A stretch of 64,000 nucleotides of DNA from Synechococcus sp. Tobar12-5m-g (GTDB lineage Bacteria > Cyanobacteriota > Cyanobacteriia > PCC-6307 > Cyanobiaceae): contig NZ_JAGQBB010000008.1 of the NCBI RefSeq assembly GCF_024345415.1, forward strand, positions 55,790 through 119,789, read 5' to 3'. The translations under genes were made by a program, and so were the position numbers. The notes below the pieces were generated by a model. The model did not search any database. It saw only the letters and a program-made list of their open reading frames with translations, and was not told the origin of the DNA. The stretch's first letter is position 1. Each line of letters opens with the position of its first letter. Positions 37,892-46,320 of the stretch are shown in pieces.

Positions 37892-39382
37892 ATGCTGATT
37901 CGGAGACTGGAAACTCATCTGCGCTGGGCGCCTCTTTTTCTTGTCATTTTTCTGGCAATTCATTGGCAGGAAGTTTCCTCTCCCACCTGGAATGTGGATG
38001 ACTGGGCACTGCTTGGCCAGCCAATTCATCAAGCCAGCCAGAGCCGGCCAGGCTGGGACATTGTTTATACTCTTCTGTTCCAGAATTCCTTCTCGCCATT
38101 CTTTGGCTGGCTGATTGCCGGCCTTTCCATCTATGGGCTGGCAGCCGTCACAACGGTGTTCTCGCCACTGATCACGCCGGCCTGGGTGTGCCTGCTGGCT
38201 CTACTGATCGCCGCCCATGCCTACCTGCTCGATCTGTTCAACTTCAGCTTTGCCATTGGGCTCTACCTGCTGCCCGCCACACTCTCGGTGTGGGGCGCGG
38301 TGTTGATGGGGTATGCCACCCACCGGCACCGGCTGAGCTGGCTGGCGGGTGTTTTGTTGGTGGCGCTGGCCATGGGGATTTACCAACCGACGGGCTATCT
38401 CGGCATCGGAGTGCTTGGCCTGGAGGCCCTGGCCCGGGCCCTGGATCTGCGTCCTTTCCCAGCCAGGGCCTGGCTGAGGGTTGCGGTCGGCGTTCTGACC
38501 GGCAGCCTCCTCTATTACCTGATTTCCCTCCTCGCCATGGCAACGGAGGTGGAAAACGAGCGCACCGGCTTCGCCACCCTGACAATCTTCTGGGAAAAGC
38601 TCACCAGCATCAAGGTTTACCGGGAGATCTACAACACCAATGTGTCGTTGATGTCCACGGCGCCGCAGTTCATCTTCTCGATGATCTTTCTGATCCTTCT
38701 GCTGATTGCCACCGTCTGGATCACGCGCCGGGTGAGCCGCCGCCGCGAACGGATCCGCAGACTGGGTCTGCTTTGGTTCGCCGCAGGATTCCTCACACTC
38801 CTGCCCATGTTTCTGTACTTCGTGCTGCGCGTGGGGTTCCCCTCCCGGTCCTTCTGCCTGGGCAACTTCGGGATCGCCAGCTTCAACGTGATGGTGCTGG
38901 CGAGTGTCCAGCCCGTTCGCCCCTTCCTGAGCCGTGCCCTGGTGGGGCTGCTGATCGTGGCCTATCTTGTCCCCCAGGCTGCCTTCGCCTCCAAGGTGTG
39001 GGATCTTGCCCAGCTCCTGGAGCGCCGGGACATGGCCCTGGCCCAGTCGATCCGCACCGATGTGACGATCGAGGCCCGCCGCACCGGCCTGCCGGCCGAA
39101 CCCTTCCGGCTGTTCGGCACGACGGAACGCAACGAGCTCTTCCCCCATTGGAGCAGCGTGGGTCAATCCGCCTTCCGCACCGAATGGAGCATCCCGGCGA
39201 TCTTCAAGCAACTCTTCGGGGTAGAGGTCAGGCACATCGCCTACAGGAGGAGTACCGAGGCGAACGTGCGCCGCGGCCTTCCCGCTTGTGCGGCCTACCC
39301 GCAGCCCGGGTCGATCGTGCCCTACCGGCGCGAGCTGCTGGTGTGCCTGGAGGCCAATCCTGCGGTGGCTTCGGGCGGCTGA
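37892..39382 (+). CDS. GtrII-like membrane glucosyltransferase
   Basis: A 496-residue membrane protein with about ten helices. The beginning (LRWAPLFLVIFLAIHWQEVSS.TWNVDDW with the acidic NVDDW after helix one) and the helix pattern fit the GtrII (Glucos_trans_II) family, which moves glucose from polyprenyl-phosphate-glucose to O-antigen in the periplasm. The C-terminal 120 residues are periplasmic or soluble. AT-rich DNA of 120 bp precedes it. The 3' end overlaps the convergent gtrA gene by 61 bp. With gtrA and gtrB next door it completes a three-part Gtr system, although in opposite orientation. Confidence 0.75.
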   Translation: MLIRRLETHLRWAPLFLVIFLAIHWQEVSSPTWNVDDWALLGQPIHQASQSRPGWDIVYTLLFQNSFSPFFGWLIAGLSIYGLAAVTTVFSPLITPAWVCLLALLIAAHAYLLDLFNFSFAIGLYLLPATLSVWGAVLMGYATHRHRLSWLAGVLLVALAMGIYQPTGYLGIGVLGLEALARALDLRPFPARAWLRVAVGVLTGSLLYYLISLLAMATEVENERTGFATLTIFWEKLTSIKVYREIYNTNVSLMSTAPQFIFSMIFLILLLIATVWITRRVSRRRERIRRLGLLWFAAGFLTLLPMFLYFVLRVGFPSRSFCLGNFGIASFNVMVLASVQPVRPFLSRALVGLLIVAYLVPQAAFASKVWDLAQLLERRDMALAQSIRTDVTIEARRTGLPAEPFRLFGTTERNELFPHWSSVGQSAFRTEWSIPAIFKQLFGVEVRHIAYRRSTEANVRRGLPACAAYPQPGSIVPYRRELLVCLEANPAVASGG

Positions 39383-39774
39383 GGGCGAAAACTGTGGCGG
39401 GTCAGCAGGAAGGAGGTGCCCGACCAGATCACCAGGGTGAGCATCGCCACAGCCCAGGCGTTGGTGCCAAACCGCTCCAGTCCCCAGCCCGCCAGCAGGC
39501 TCAACAGAAGGCAAAGCAGTTGGATCATCGTGTAGCGCAACAGCAGTGCCGGATGGAATCGAACCCGGAAGCTGATCCGGGCGTGCAGCACCGCGTTGAG
39601 CACCAGGCAGATCCCACCGGCGATGGCGATGGCCGTGGTGACCCGGCCGCTGGCCCGCCACACCAGGCCATAGAGGGCGAGATAGAGGGCTTCGCCGAAG
39701 CCGCCCACGAGCAGGAACCGCACCAGGCTGCTCTCCAGTGCATCATTCAACTTCCGCTGCAGAGTTACCCTCAT
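39322..39774 (-). CDS. gtrA: GtrA-like flippase
   Basis: A 150-residue protein with four membrane helices, starting LVRFLLVGGFGEALYLALYGL, the typical GtrA beginning, and ending in a hydrophilic tail. GtrA-type proteins are thought to flip polyprenyl-phosphate-linked sugar across the inner membrane. Its start overlaps gtrB's stop by 4 bp (translational coupling), and its last 61 bp overlap the convergent GtrII-like gene. It is the last gene of the seven-gene minus-strand operon. Confidence 0.82.
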   Translation of the reverse strand: MRVTLQRKLNDALESSLVRFLLVGGFGEALYLALYGLVWRASGRVTTAIAIAGGICLVLNAVLHARISFRVRFHPALLLRYTMIQLLCLLLSLLAGWGLERFGTNAWAVAMLTLVIWSGTSFLLTRHSFRPQPPEATAGLASRHTSSSRR

Positions 39775-40742
39775 GGTTCAGGAGGGAGTCCAGCGGCTGA
39801 GGACGCTCCGATCGTTTCCAGGCTGCGCACGAAGGACTGGGGTTTACCGCTCACGGTCAGGAAGATGCGGCCCAGGTATTCCCCCATAACGCCGATCAGC
39901 AGGGATTGGAGTCCCCCGAACAACAGGATCGTGGAGATGATCGACAGCCATCCCTCCACCCTGATGCCGTAGACCATGGTCTGGATCACCAGCACCAGGA
40001 TCGACACCAGGCCAGCGGCGGCGATCACCAGGCCCAGCAGGGAAGCCAGCCGCAGGGGCATGATCGAGAAGCTGGTGAAGATGTTGAGCCACAGCCGGAT
40101 CAGCCGACGCAGGTTGTAGCCGCTCTCGCCGATCCGGCGAACCTCGTGGCGCACCTGGAGGCTGCCGATCGCCCGGGTGTACTGGGAGAGAAGTCCGTCG
40201 ATGTAGGGATAGGGGCCCCGATAAAGCGCGGCTTGTTGCGCAACCTCGGCTGACACGCATCGGAAGCTGGAGAGGTAGAACTGCCCCGGCAAATCCAGCA
40301 GCCAGTGGGCGGTGCCGTTGGCGAAAGCGCTGCCGAGGTTGCGCCAGCCGGCATGACGCTTGTCCCGGTAGTCGCCGTAGACCACATCGAGACCCCGCTC
40401 AATCGCCGAACGCCACAGCCTCATGCCCTCCTCAGGCGGGTTCTGCAGATCGTCGTCAAGATTCAGGATGTAGGCGCCTCGGGCATGGCGGTAGCCGGTG
40501 AGCACCGCCTGGTGTTCGCCGAAGTTGCGTCCGTGGCGGATCAGCTGGCCCCGCAAGGAGCTTCCCTGCAGGCGTCGGCGCAGCCTCGCCACCGTGTCAT
40601 CGGGGCTGCCGTCGTCGACAAAGACCACCTCCCAGCGACAGAGCGGGTCGAGACGTTCCAGGCGCTCGACCAGGGCATCCACGCTGCCCTCACTGCGGTA
40701 CAGAGGGATCACCAGGCTCAGATCCAGGGCTTCGCTCGCCAT
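39771..40742 (-). CDS. gtrB: GtrB-like polyprenyl-phosphate glycosyltransferase
   Basis: A 323-residue GT2 enzyme with two C-terminal membrane helices. SLVIPLYRSEGSV, VVFVDDGSPDDT and LNLDDDLQNPPEE (DxD with the QNPPE box) are the GtrB/DPM1-type hallmarks, and LRLASLLGLVIAAAGLVSILV and TILLFGGLQSLLIGVMGEYLG are the helices. It would charge undecaprenyl phosphate with a sugar on the cytosolic side, for flipping by GtrA and use by the GtrII-like enzyme. It starts 1 bp after the methyltransferase stop. Confidence 0.88.
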   Translation of the reverse strand: MASEALDLSLVIPLYRSEGSVDALVERLERLDPLCRWEVVFVDDGSPDDTVARLRRRLQGSSLRGQLIRHGRNFGEHQAVLTGYRHARGAYILNLDDDLQNPPEEGMRLWRSAIERGLDVVYGDYRDKRHAGWRNLGSAFANGTAHWLLDLPGQFYLSSFRCVSAEVAQQAALYRGPYPYIDGLLSQYTRAIGSLQVRHEVRRIGESGYNLRRLIRLWLNIFTSFSIMPLRLASLLGLVIAAAGLVSILVLVIQTMVYGIRVEGWLSIISTILLFGGLQSLLIGVMGEYLGRIFLTVSGKPQSFVRSLETIGASSAAGLPPEP

Positions 40743-40743
40743 C

Positions 40744-41529
40744 TCAGCGACGTGCCAGCGTTGGTTCTCGCCGTGCCTTCAGGAACAGGGAACTCCCCCA
40801 GGGAAGAGGCAGCCAGGGGGCCAGCAGCTCCTCCAGCCGCAGCAGCAGCAGCAAGAGGCGGTTCAGAACGGGTGGGGGCAGGGCCACCTCGGAGGTTGCA
40901 CGATCTTCCTTCCTCATGCTTTCGCGTGGGGCCAGCCGCCACCGTCTCAGCTGAAGCTTGACCCAAAGCAGGGGTGTGAGCCAGGCGTTCCAGTAGTGGA
41001 GACTCTCCGGGCGCAGCCCCGCCCCTTCCACCAGCCGGCGCAGCGGGCGGGGCCGGAAGCGCCGGACCCCCATCACCCGTCCGTCATGCGGGCGGCGCAG
41101 GCAAGGCATGGCGGCCACGTTCAGCAGCAAGAGGCCGCCCGGCCTGAGCAGCTGGGCCATCCCCCGCAGGGCGACCGCCGGTTTCACCCCCTGGTGATAA
41201 AGCACATCCATCGAGAGCACCACGTCGTAGCGGTGTGGGCAGCGATCGAGGGCGTTCACCGAGAGGGACTCCACCGGCAGGCCCCGTTGATGGCAGTAGG
41301 CCAGGGCCACTGGATCGAGCTCGCAGCCGGCGGCGCCAGCGAGGAACGGCTGGTGCTTTAGCTCCTGCAACAGGCCCCCTGTGCCGCAACCGGCATCGAA
41401 CACCACGAGCGGGCGTCCTAGCCGCCGAGCCTCCTGGCGCAGGAGCCTGAGCACGCGGCGGTGCAGGCTGCGGTACCACCAGTGGCGATGCTCCACGGCG
41501 GCCAGGGCATGGACCTCCCGTTCCTGCAT
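40744..41529 (-). CDS. SAM-dependent class I methyltransferase
   Basis: A 261-residue enzyme with motif I VVFDAGCGTGGLL, the acidic strand-2 loop AGCELDPVAL, motif II-like YDVVLSMDVLYH and LLRPGGLLLLNVA. The N-terminus (EHRHWWYRSLHRRVLRLL) is the pattern of methyltransferases in polysaccharide clusters. The start shares a base with the DegT stop. Two basic and leucine-rich C-terminal segments are present. The acceptor is probably a sugar or lipid-linked glycan; this is inferred from the operon. Confidence 0.82.
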   Translation of the reverse strand: MQEREVHALAAVEHRHWWYRSLHRRVLRLLRQEARRLGRPLVVFDAGCGTGGLLQELKHQPFLAGAAGCELDPVALAYCHQRGLPVESLSVNALDRCPHRYDVVLSMDVLYHQGVKPAVALRGMAQLLRPGGLLLLNVAAMPCLRRPHDGRVMGVRRFRPRPLRRLVEGAGLRPESLHYWNAWLTPLLWVKLQLRRWRLAPRESMRKEDRATSEVALPPPVLNRLLLLLLRLEELLAPWLPLPWGSSLFLKARREPTLARR

Positions 41530-42716
41530 CAGGCCGTCTCGGAGAGGAGAGGAATAAGCCGTGCGCAGACGTCCAGGATCCGCTCCTCCTCCAGGTAGGG
41601 GTGCAAGGGAAGGCTGAGCACCTCCCTCACCCGCCTCTCAGTTTCAGGCAGGGACTGGGGACCAAAGCGGTCGATCACGTAGGGATGCTGGTGGCAGGCA
41701 AGGGGGTAATGCACCCCCAGGGGAAGGCCCTCGCGGGAGGCCTCCTGCAGCAGGCGTTCGCGCTGCGCGCCGGGCAGGCGCACCACGTGCAGGTGATAGC
41801 TGTGACGCCAGTCCACTCCATCTCCGGGGAGCGCCACCAAGCCGTCCAGCCGCTGCGCGTACCAGCCGGCCACGCGGCGTCTCTGGCCGATCCTCTCCGG
41901 CAGATCAGCCAGCTTGCCGAGCAGAACCCAGGCCTGCAGTTCATCCAGGCGACTGTTGACGCCAGCCTGAACGGCCCGGCGCTCCTCGTCCCAACCGTAG
42001 AAGCGGAGACGCCGGGTGGCCTGGCGGTCCTGGGGGTGGTTGGCCACCAGCGCCCCGCCGTCTCCGAAGGCCGCCAGATTCTTGGTGGGATAGAAGCTGA
42101 AGGCAGCAAAACGCCCCCAGGTGCCCACCGACCGTCGCTGAACGGTGGTGCCGCAGGCCTGGGCGCAGTCCTCGATCAGGGCGACGCCATGGTGCGCGCA
42201 GAGGGCTTCAATCGCCCCCAGATCGCAGGCTTCGCCATAGAGGTGCACAGCGATCACGGCCTTGGGAGGTGCCTCCCCCAGCGCCGCCGCCCCCTCCAGC
42301 AGCTCCTGCAGGTGCATTGGTGAAAGCACCGAGCGTTCCAGCTCCAGATCCACGAAAACCGGCCGAGCCTCCAGCCGCAGCACGGCCGCCAGGGTGGCGT
42401 AGGCGGTGTGGGACGGCAGCAGGACGGCATCCCCGGGCCCAACCCCGCTGCCCCGCAGGGCCAGCTCAAGCGCCTCGGTGCCGTTGGCCACCCCGATCAC
42501 CGCCTCCGGTGTCAGAGCAGGATCGAGCCAGCGGGCGAAGGCGGCTTCAAAGGCCCGCACCCCATCCCCAAGGATCAGCTGTCCGGAGGTCTGGAGGCGG
42601 ATCAAGGCATCCTGCAGCAGGGGGCCGTAACGAATGGCCTCCTGCTGAGGGAAGTTGAACGGATCTGAGACCACAGAGGAGGCGGGTCCGCAGAGGGTGG
42701 CTGGCCCCTCGTTCAC
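41529..42716 (-). CDS. DegT/DnrJ/EryC1-family PLP-dependent sugar aminotransferase
   Basis: A 395-residue fold-type I aminotransferase that aminates a nucleotide-linked keto-sugar. SFYPTKNLAAFGDGGAL contains the PLP lysine; GVANGTEALELAL, IAVHLYGEACDL and LIEDCAQACGT are other family hallmarks. Normal length and no broken motif. It overlaps the upstream epimerase gene by 4 bp. The pair epimerase/dehydratase plus aminotransferase suggests an amino-deoxysugar donor made for the transferases in this operon. Confidence 0.9.
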   Translation of the reverse strand: MNEGPATLCGPASSVVSDPFNFPQQEAIRYGPLLQDALIRLQTSGQLILGDGVRAFEAAFARWLDPALTPEAVIGVANGTEALELALRGSGVGPGDAVLLPSHTAYATLAAVLRLEARPVFVDLELERSVLSPMHLQELLEGAAALGEAPPKAVIAVHLYGEACDLGAIEALCAHHGVALIEDCAQACGTTVQRRSVGTWGRFAAFSFYPTKNLAAFGDGGALVANHPQDRQATRRLRFYGWDEERRAVQAGVNSRLDELQAWVLLGKLADLPERIGQRRRVAGWYAQRLDGLVALPGDGVDWRHSYHLHVVRLPGAQRERLLQEASREGLPLGVHYPLACHQHPYVIDRFGPQSLPETERRVREVLSLPLHPYLEEERILDVCARLIPLLSETA

Positions 42717-43786
42717 ACGTAGGCTGCCAGATGACGGCGATAGTAGTGGAGAGTGCGCTCGAGGGTGTCATCGAGGCGGCGGCGTGGCTGCCAGCCGGTG
42801 GCCACTTGAAAGCGTTCATAACAGGAGTAGTAGTCGCCGATGTCGATCTTCCTGCGCTCGGCAGGATAGGGAACGATCCGCAGGTCACCCCTGCCATTGA
42901 GACGGATCAGCCGTTCGGCCAGCTCCCGCAGGGAGACCTTCTCATGGCTTCCCAGGTTGTAGGGGCCGGGCGGCAGGGCAGGATCAGCGGCCGCAAGCAG
43001 CAAGGCCTCCACCACATCGTCCACGTCGTTGAAATCGCGGAGCTGATCGCCGCCCCACACCTCGATCGGCTGCTTCTCCAGCAGCCGTCGCACCCAGATG
43101 CCCACGAAGGTCTGGCGGGCATCCTTGATGCGCATCCGCGGTCCGATCGTGTTCGTGAGCCGCAGCACGCAGCTGCTCAACCCATACACATCAGCATAAA
43201 GACGGTGATAAAGCTCTGCGGAGAGTTTGTTGATGCCGTTCACGTCCACCGGTTCGACCGGATGGTCCTCGTTCACCGGCAGATAGCGGGGTCGTCCGTA
43301 GAGCTGACGCGTACTGGCAAAGACGATCCGGACCCCCGGATTCACCCTGCGGCATAGTTCCAGCAGGCTGAGCTGGGCCGTGCCGTTGATCGCCAGATCC
43401 GTCTCCGGATCGCGCATCGAGTCCAGGTGGCTCGTCTGGCCGGCCAGATTGAAAACCACCTCCTGGTCCTGCAGGAGGACCTCCAGGGAGTAGCGGTCGC
43501 GGATGTCGGAGAGATTGATGCGAAGCGCCTGCTCGTGGCCCTCGAGGTTGAACAGGTTTCCCCCGTACTGGGGGATCAGGCTGTCCACCACCGTGACCCG
43601 GGCACCTAGCTCAACGAGGCGGATGGCCAGGGTGGAGCCAATGAAGCCCAGTCCGCCGGTGATGAGAACACTCCGCTCGCTCCAGCGCTGGTCCAGGTCG
43701 ACGGACTCCTGATCCTGCAAACGAAGCCAGCGACGCGTTCGCTGAACGTAGTCAGGGGTGCAGCTCCTCCGGGTGTTCTGAATCAC
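42713..43786 (-). CDS. NAD-dependent nucleotide-sugar epimerase/dehydratase (SDR) lacking the usual Tyr
   Basis: A 357-residue extended SDR. The NAD motif GGLGFIG lies at 44-50, IVFASTRQLYG holds the Ser/Thr, and LRLTNTIGPRMR and VWGGDQLRDFNDVDDVV form the substrate half. In the catalytic YxxxK box, however, the sequence reads DVNGINKLSAE, with Asn183 where Tyr is expected and Lys187 kept. I have seen the NGINK form in a subgroup of these proteins, so it is probably a family feature rather than damage. The chemistry of that subgroup is unclear to me. Overlaps with DegT by 4 bp; 7 bp behind the GT4 gene. Confidence 0.85.
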   Translation of the reverse strand: MIQNTRRSCTPDYVQRTRRWLRLQDQESVDLDQRWSERSVLITGGLGFIGSTLAIRLVELGARVTVVDSLIPQYGGNLFNLEGHEQALRINLSDIRDRYSLEVLLQDQEVVFNLAGQTSHLDSMRDPETDLAINGTAQLSLLELCRRVNPGVRIVFASTRQLYGRPRYLPVNEDHPVEPVDVNGINKLSAELYHRLYADVYGLSSCVLRLTNTIGPRMRIKDARQTFVGIWVRRLLEKQPIEVWGGDQLRDFNDVDDVVEALLLAAADPALPPGPYNLGSHEKVSLRELAERLIRLNGRGDLRIVPYPAERRKIDIGDYYSCYERFQVATGWQPRRRLDDTLERTLHYYRRHLAAYV

Positions 43787-43793
43787 ACCCAGC

Positions 43794-44861
43794 TCAGGCG
43801 AGATCGCGCAGCAACCCCTCCACCTGCCGGGCGGTGTCGACCCAGCTAAAGCACCTGGCCTGGAGAAGGCCCGCCACCGACAACCGGTCCCCGAGCAACG
43901 GCTGGTGGATCAGATCGGTCATGGCGGCCGTGATTGCGCCCGGAGAGAGCGGATCCACCAGCAGAGCCGCCTCCCCCACCACCTCCGGCAGGGCGCCTGC
44001 AGTGGAGGCGATCACCGGCGCGCCGCAGGCCATGGCTTCCAGGGCGGGCAGCCCGAACCCCTCCCAAAGGCTGGCCAGGATCAGGCCGCGGCAGCGGTTG
44101 AGCAACTCCAGGCGCTGTTGGTCGCTCACCCAGGCAATCCAGTCGCAGCGTGCATCAATGCCCAGCTCCTCGGCCAGGCGGCGCAAACGGGGGGTGTACC
44201 GCCGATCCTGGGGCCCGACAAGCTTGAGGCGGTGCTCCCGCTCCCCCAGGGCGGCGAAGGCGCGCAGCACCCGCTCCAGATTCTTGTGGGGATCGTGGCG
44301 GCCCAGCACCAGAAAGAAGGGCCGGCGCTCCAGGCCCAGGGGCCGCAGCTGGCCGGGGTTGAAGCCCAGCCGGATCGGTATCAGCCTCTGGGCCGGCACC
44401 CGCAGGCGCCTATGCACCTCCCGTGCCGTGGCCTCGGAGTTGCAGAGCACCCGCCAGGCTCGGTGCAGCACCAGCGGCACATAGGCCAGGTGGTACGCCA
44501 GCAGAGGCGTGGGCCGGGGGTGGCGCAGGGGGAGCAGATCATGGGCCAGCACCACGCTGCGCACCCCCTGGCCCAGGGGTGCCTCCGGCAGGGGGGAGAG
44601 CAGAAGCGGGGCTCCGCTGGCCCGCAGGAGCCTTGGCAGCTCCTGCTGGGTCCAGACGAGACGGCGCCAGTGGCCGGAGCGGCCATGCTCCGGTGAAAGG
44701 TCGTTGGGGATCGGCAGGCTGCCGGGGCGGTCGCCGGCGAGGGGGTCGAGCAGGGGCACCAGGTAAGGATCCAGGGCCGCCGCCAGATCCCGGGCCACCA
44801 CACCGATGCCGGTGGGGCGCCGCCCCAGGTAGCTGCCGTTGAACAGGGCGAGAGGAGTCAA
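43794..44861 (-). CDS. GT4 glycosyltransferase
   Basis: A 355-residue retaining GT-B transferase. ALFNGSYLGRRPTGIGVVARDLAAAL opens the N-terminal domain; FFLVLGRHDPHKNLERVLRAF and ASLWEGFGLPALEAMACGAPVIAS (E-x7-E donor site) are GT4 hallmarks. Normal length. The start overlaps the preceding GT2 gene by 4 bp. Such enzymes often transfer mannose, rhamnose or similar sugars; the specific donor cannot be read from the sequence. Confidence 0.9.
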   Translation of the reverse strand: MTPLALFNGSYLGRRPTGIGVVARDLAAALDPYLVPLLDPLAGDRPGSLPIPNDLSPEHGRSGHWRRLVWTQQELPRLLRASGAPLLLSPLPEAPLGQGVRSVVLAHDLLPLRHPRPTPLLAYHLAYVPLVLHRAWRVLCNSEATAREVHRRLRVPAQRLIPIRLGFNPGQLRPLGLERRPFFLVLGRHDPHKNLERVLRAFAALGEREHRLKLVGPQDRRYTPRLRRLAEELGIDARCDWIAWVSDQQRLELLNRCRGLILASLWEGFGLPALEAMACGAPVIASTAGALPEVVGEAALLVDPLSPGAITAAMTDLIHQPLLGDRLSVAGLLQARCFSWVDTARQVEGLLRDLA

Positions 44862-45769
44862 GCCCTGCTCCGCTCGAGGCTGGCCTCTGCAGGCCAGGGG
44901 CCGCAGGCCGCGCCCAGACCGCGCAGGGCCGCCAGGCTGAGCCGGGGCTGCAGCGGCAGGCGCAGCAGGGCGTTGAGCAGCAACCGCAGGACCCGCAGGA
45001 CCAGGACCCAGGCGGGCAGGTGGCGGCGCAGGAACCGCACGTAGCTTTCGGTGGAGAGCCGCAGTCTCCGCTCGGTGGGGGTGTCGCTCCCTGCGCCGCG
45101 CCGATGGCCCACCACCGGCGCCGGCAGCCAGAGGATCGGTGAGCCGGCCTGGAACAGCCGCAGGCAGAGATCCATGTCTTCGTAGTAGAGCGGGAAAGCA
45201 GGATCGAAACGGGCCGGCGGGCTGTGGGCCTCGGGCCTGAGTGCCAGGCTGCAGCCGCTGACCCAGTCGAGGGGCAGGGGAGCCCTGCCAGGTCGTCCGT
45301 CTTCCGAGTCACCCACCTCCGTTTCCTCCAGTCGGCGACGGCGAAAGTTCAGGCCGGGATCGATCCAGCCGCCACTGGGCTCCAGCCGGCCACAGGGAGT
45401 CAGCACCGCCGTTCCCACCACAGACCGTTCCGGCAGCCCATCCAGGCTGTCGACCAGGCGTTCCAGCTCGTCTCCCCCGGGGAGGGTGGTGTCGGGGTTC
45501 AGCAGCCACACCCAGCCCCGCCAGCCGAGCCGGTTCAGATGAAGGAAGCCGCGATTGCAGCCCGCCCCGAAGCCCTCCCCCTCTCCACCCGGCAGCAGCT
45601 GGATCTCCAGTCCGTCGCAGGCCGCGACGAGCTCCGCAGCGCGCAGGGGCGCCGACGTGGGACTGTTGTCCACCACCAGCCACAGCGCCGGGCACAGGCT
45701 CTGTCGGGCCAGGTCGCCTGCGAGCGCCGCCAGGGCCGGCTGGCTGCGATACGCCACGCTGAGCACCAC
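44858..45769 (-). CDS. GT2 glycosyltransferase (rhamnosyltransferase-like)
   Basis: First gene of the seven-gene minus-strand operon. VLSVAYRSQPALAAL, LWLVVDNSPTSA, FGAGCNRGFLHL, WVWLLNPDTTLPGG and FPLYYEDMDLCLRL are the rhamnosyltransferase/WbbL-like pattern, with NPDT as the metal site. GTG 45769 places the start at the first beta strand and keeps it clear of the divergent HIT gene; an ATG at 45853 would add 28 residues and overlap that gene by 56 bp. A leucine-rich C-terminal helix may anchor it to the membrane. Confidence 0.82.
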   Translation of the reverse strand: MVLSVAYRSQPALAALAGDLARQSLCPALWLVVDNSPTSAPLRAAELVAACDGLEIQLLPGGEGEGFGAGCNRGFLHLNRLGWRGWVWLLNPDTTLPGGDELERLVDSLDGLPERSVVGTAVLTPCGRLEPSGGWIDPGLNFRRRRLEETEVGDSEDGRPGRAPLPLDWVSGCSLALRPEAHSPPARFDPAFPLYYEDMDLCLRLFQAGSPILWLPAPVVGHRRGAGSDTPTERRLRLSTESYVRFLRRHLPAWVLVLRVLRLLLNALLRLPLQPRLSLAALRGLGAACGPWPAEASLERSRA

Positions 45770-45797
45770 GGGTGCCGTCCGGGGAGGAACGCTGCTG

Positions 45798-46289
45798 ATG
45801 ATCGACCCGAAGCTCACCGCAGCTTCGCAGCCCGCCCCGGCCGCCTGCGGCATCTGCCGGCTCCATGAGGATGCCGATGCGATCGCCCGCTGGCAGATCC
45901 ATCGTCAGGGAGCCTGGATCCTGCGCCATCACCCTCTGCCTGCCCCTCTCGGCGGCTGGCTGCTGCTGGACGCCGTGCGCCACCTCGGCGGTCCGGCGGA
46001 GTTCAACCCGGTGGAGGCGGCAGGCTTCGGGCCGATGGTGCAGCGCAGCAGCGCCCTGGTGCGTCAGTTGACCGGCTGCGAACGTGTGTATGCGATCGCC
46101 TTCGGGGAAGGGGCACGGCATCTCCATCTGCATCTGATCCCCCGCCATGCCGCCGATCCCGCCACCGAGGCCTGGCAGGTGGCTGATCTCTACCGCCAGG
46201 TGGCGGCCGGTGTGCGGCCCGCGGCGGCGGCGGCGGCGGTTCAGGCCCTGGTGGAACGGGCCCGGGAGCTCACCGCCGCCTGGCGATAG
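45798..46289 (+). CDS. HIT-family protein
   Basis: A 163-residue nucleotide hydrolase/transferase-like protein with the histidine triad HLHLHLIPRH near residue 115 and CGICRLHEDADAIARWQIHR (zinc-type Cys pair and nucleotide pocket) at the N-terminus. ATG 45798 gives MIDPKLTAAS. Divergent from the GT2 gene with a 28-bp gap if that gene starts at 45769. It precedes kdsB by 31 bp on the same strand. The substrate is unknown; HIT enzymes cut dinucleoside polyphosphates or AMP-lysine-type adducts. Confidence 0.82.
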   Translation: MIDPKLTAASQPAPAACGICRLHEDADAIARWQIHRQGAWILRHHPLPAPLGGWLLLDAVRHLGGPAEFNPVEAAGFGPMVQRSSALVRQLTGCERVYAIAFGEGARHLHLHLIPRHAADPATEAWQVADLYRQVAAGVRPAAAAAAVQALVERARELTAAWR

Positions 46290-46320
46290 GCTCCGCCCCG
46301 CAGGAAGTGGCGGGCCGGCG

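Noticed and set aside
38188..39972. 594-codon plus-strand ORF and the 486-codon minus-strand ORF at 38201-39661
   Set aside because: Both are alternative frames of the GtrII-like gene, with Pro/Arg/Gly/His-rich composition; the membrane-protein frame has coherent helices.
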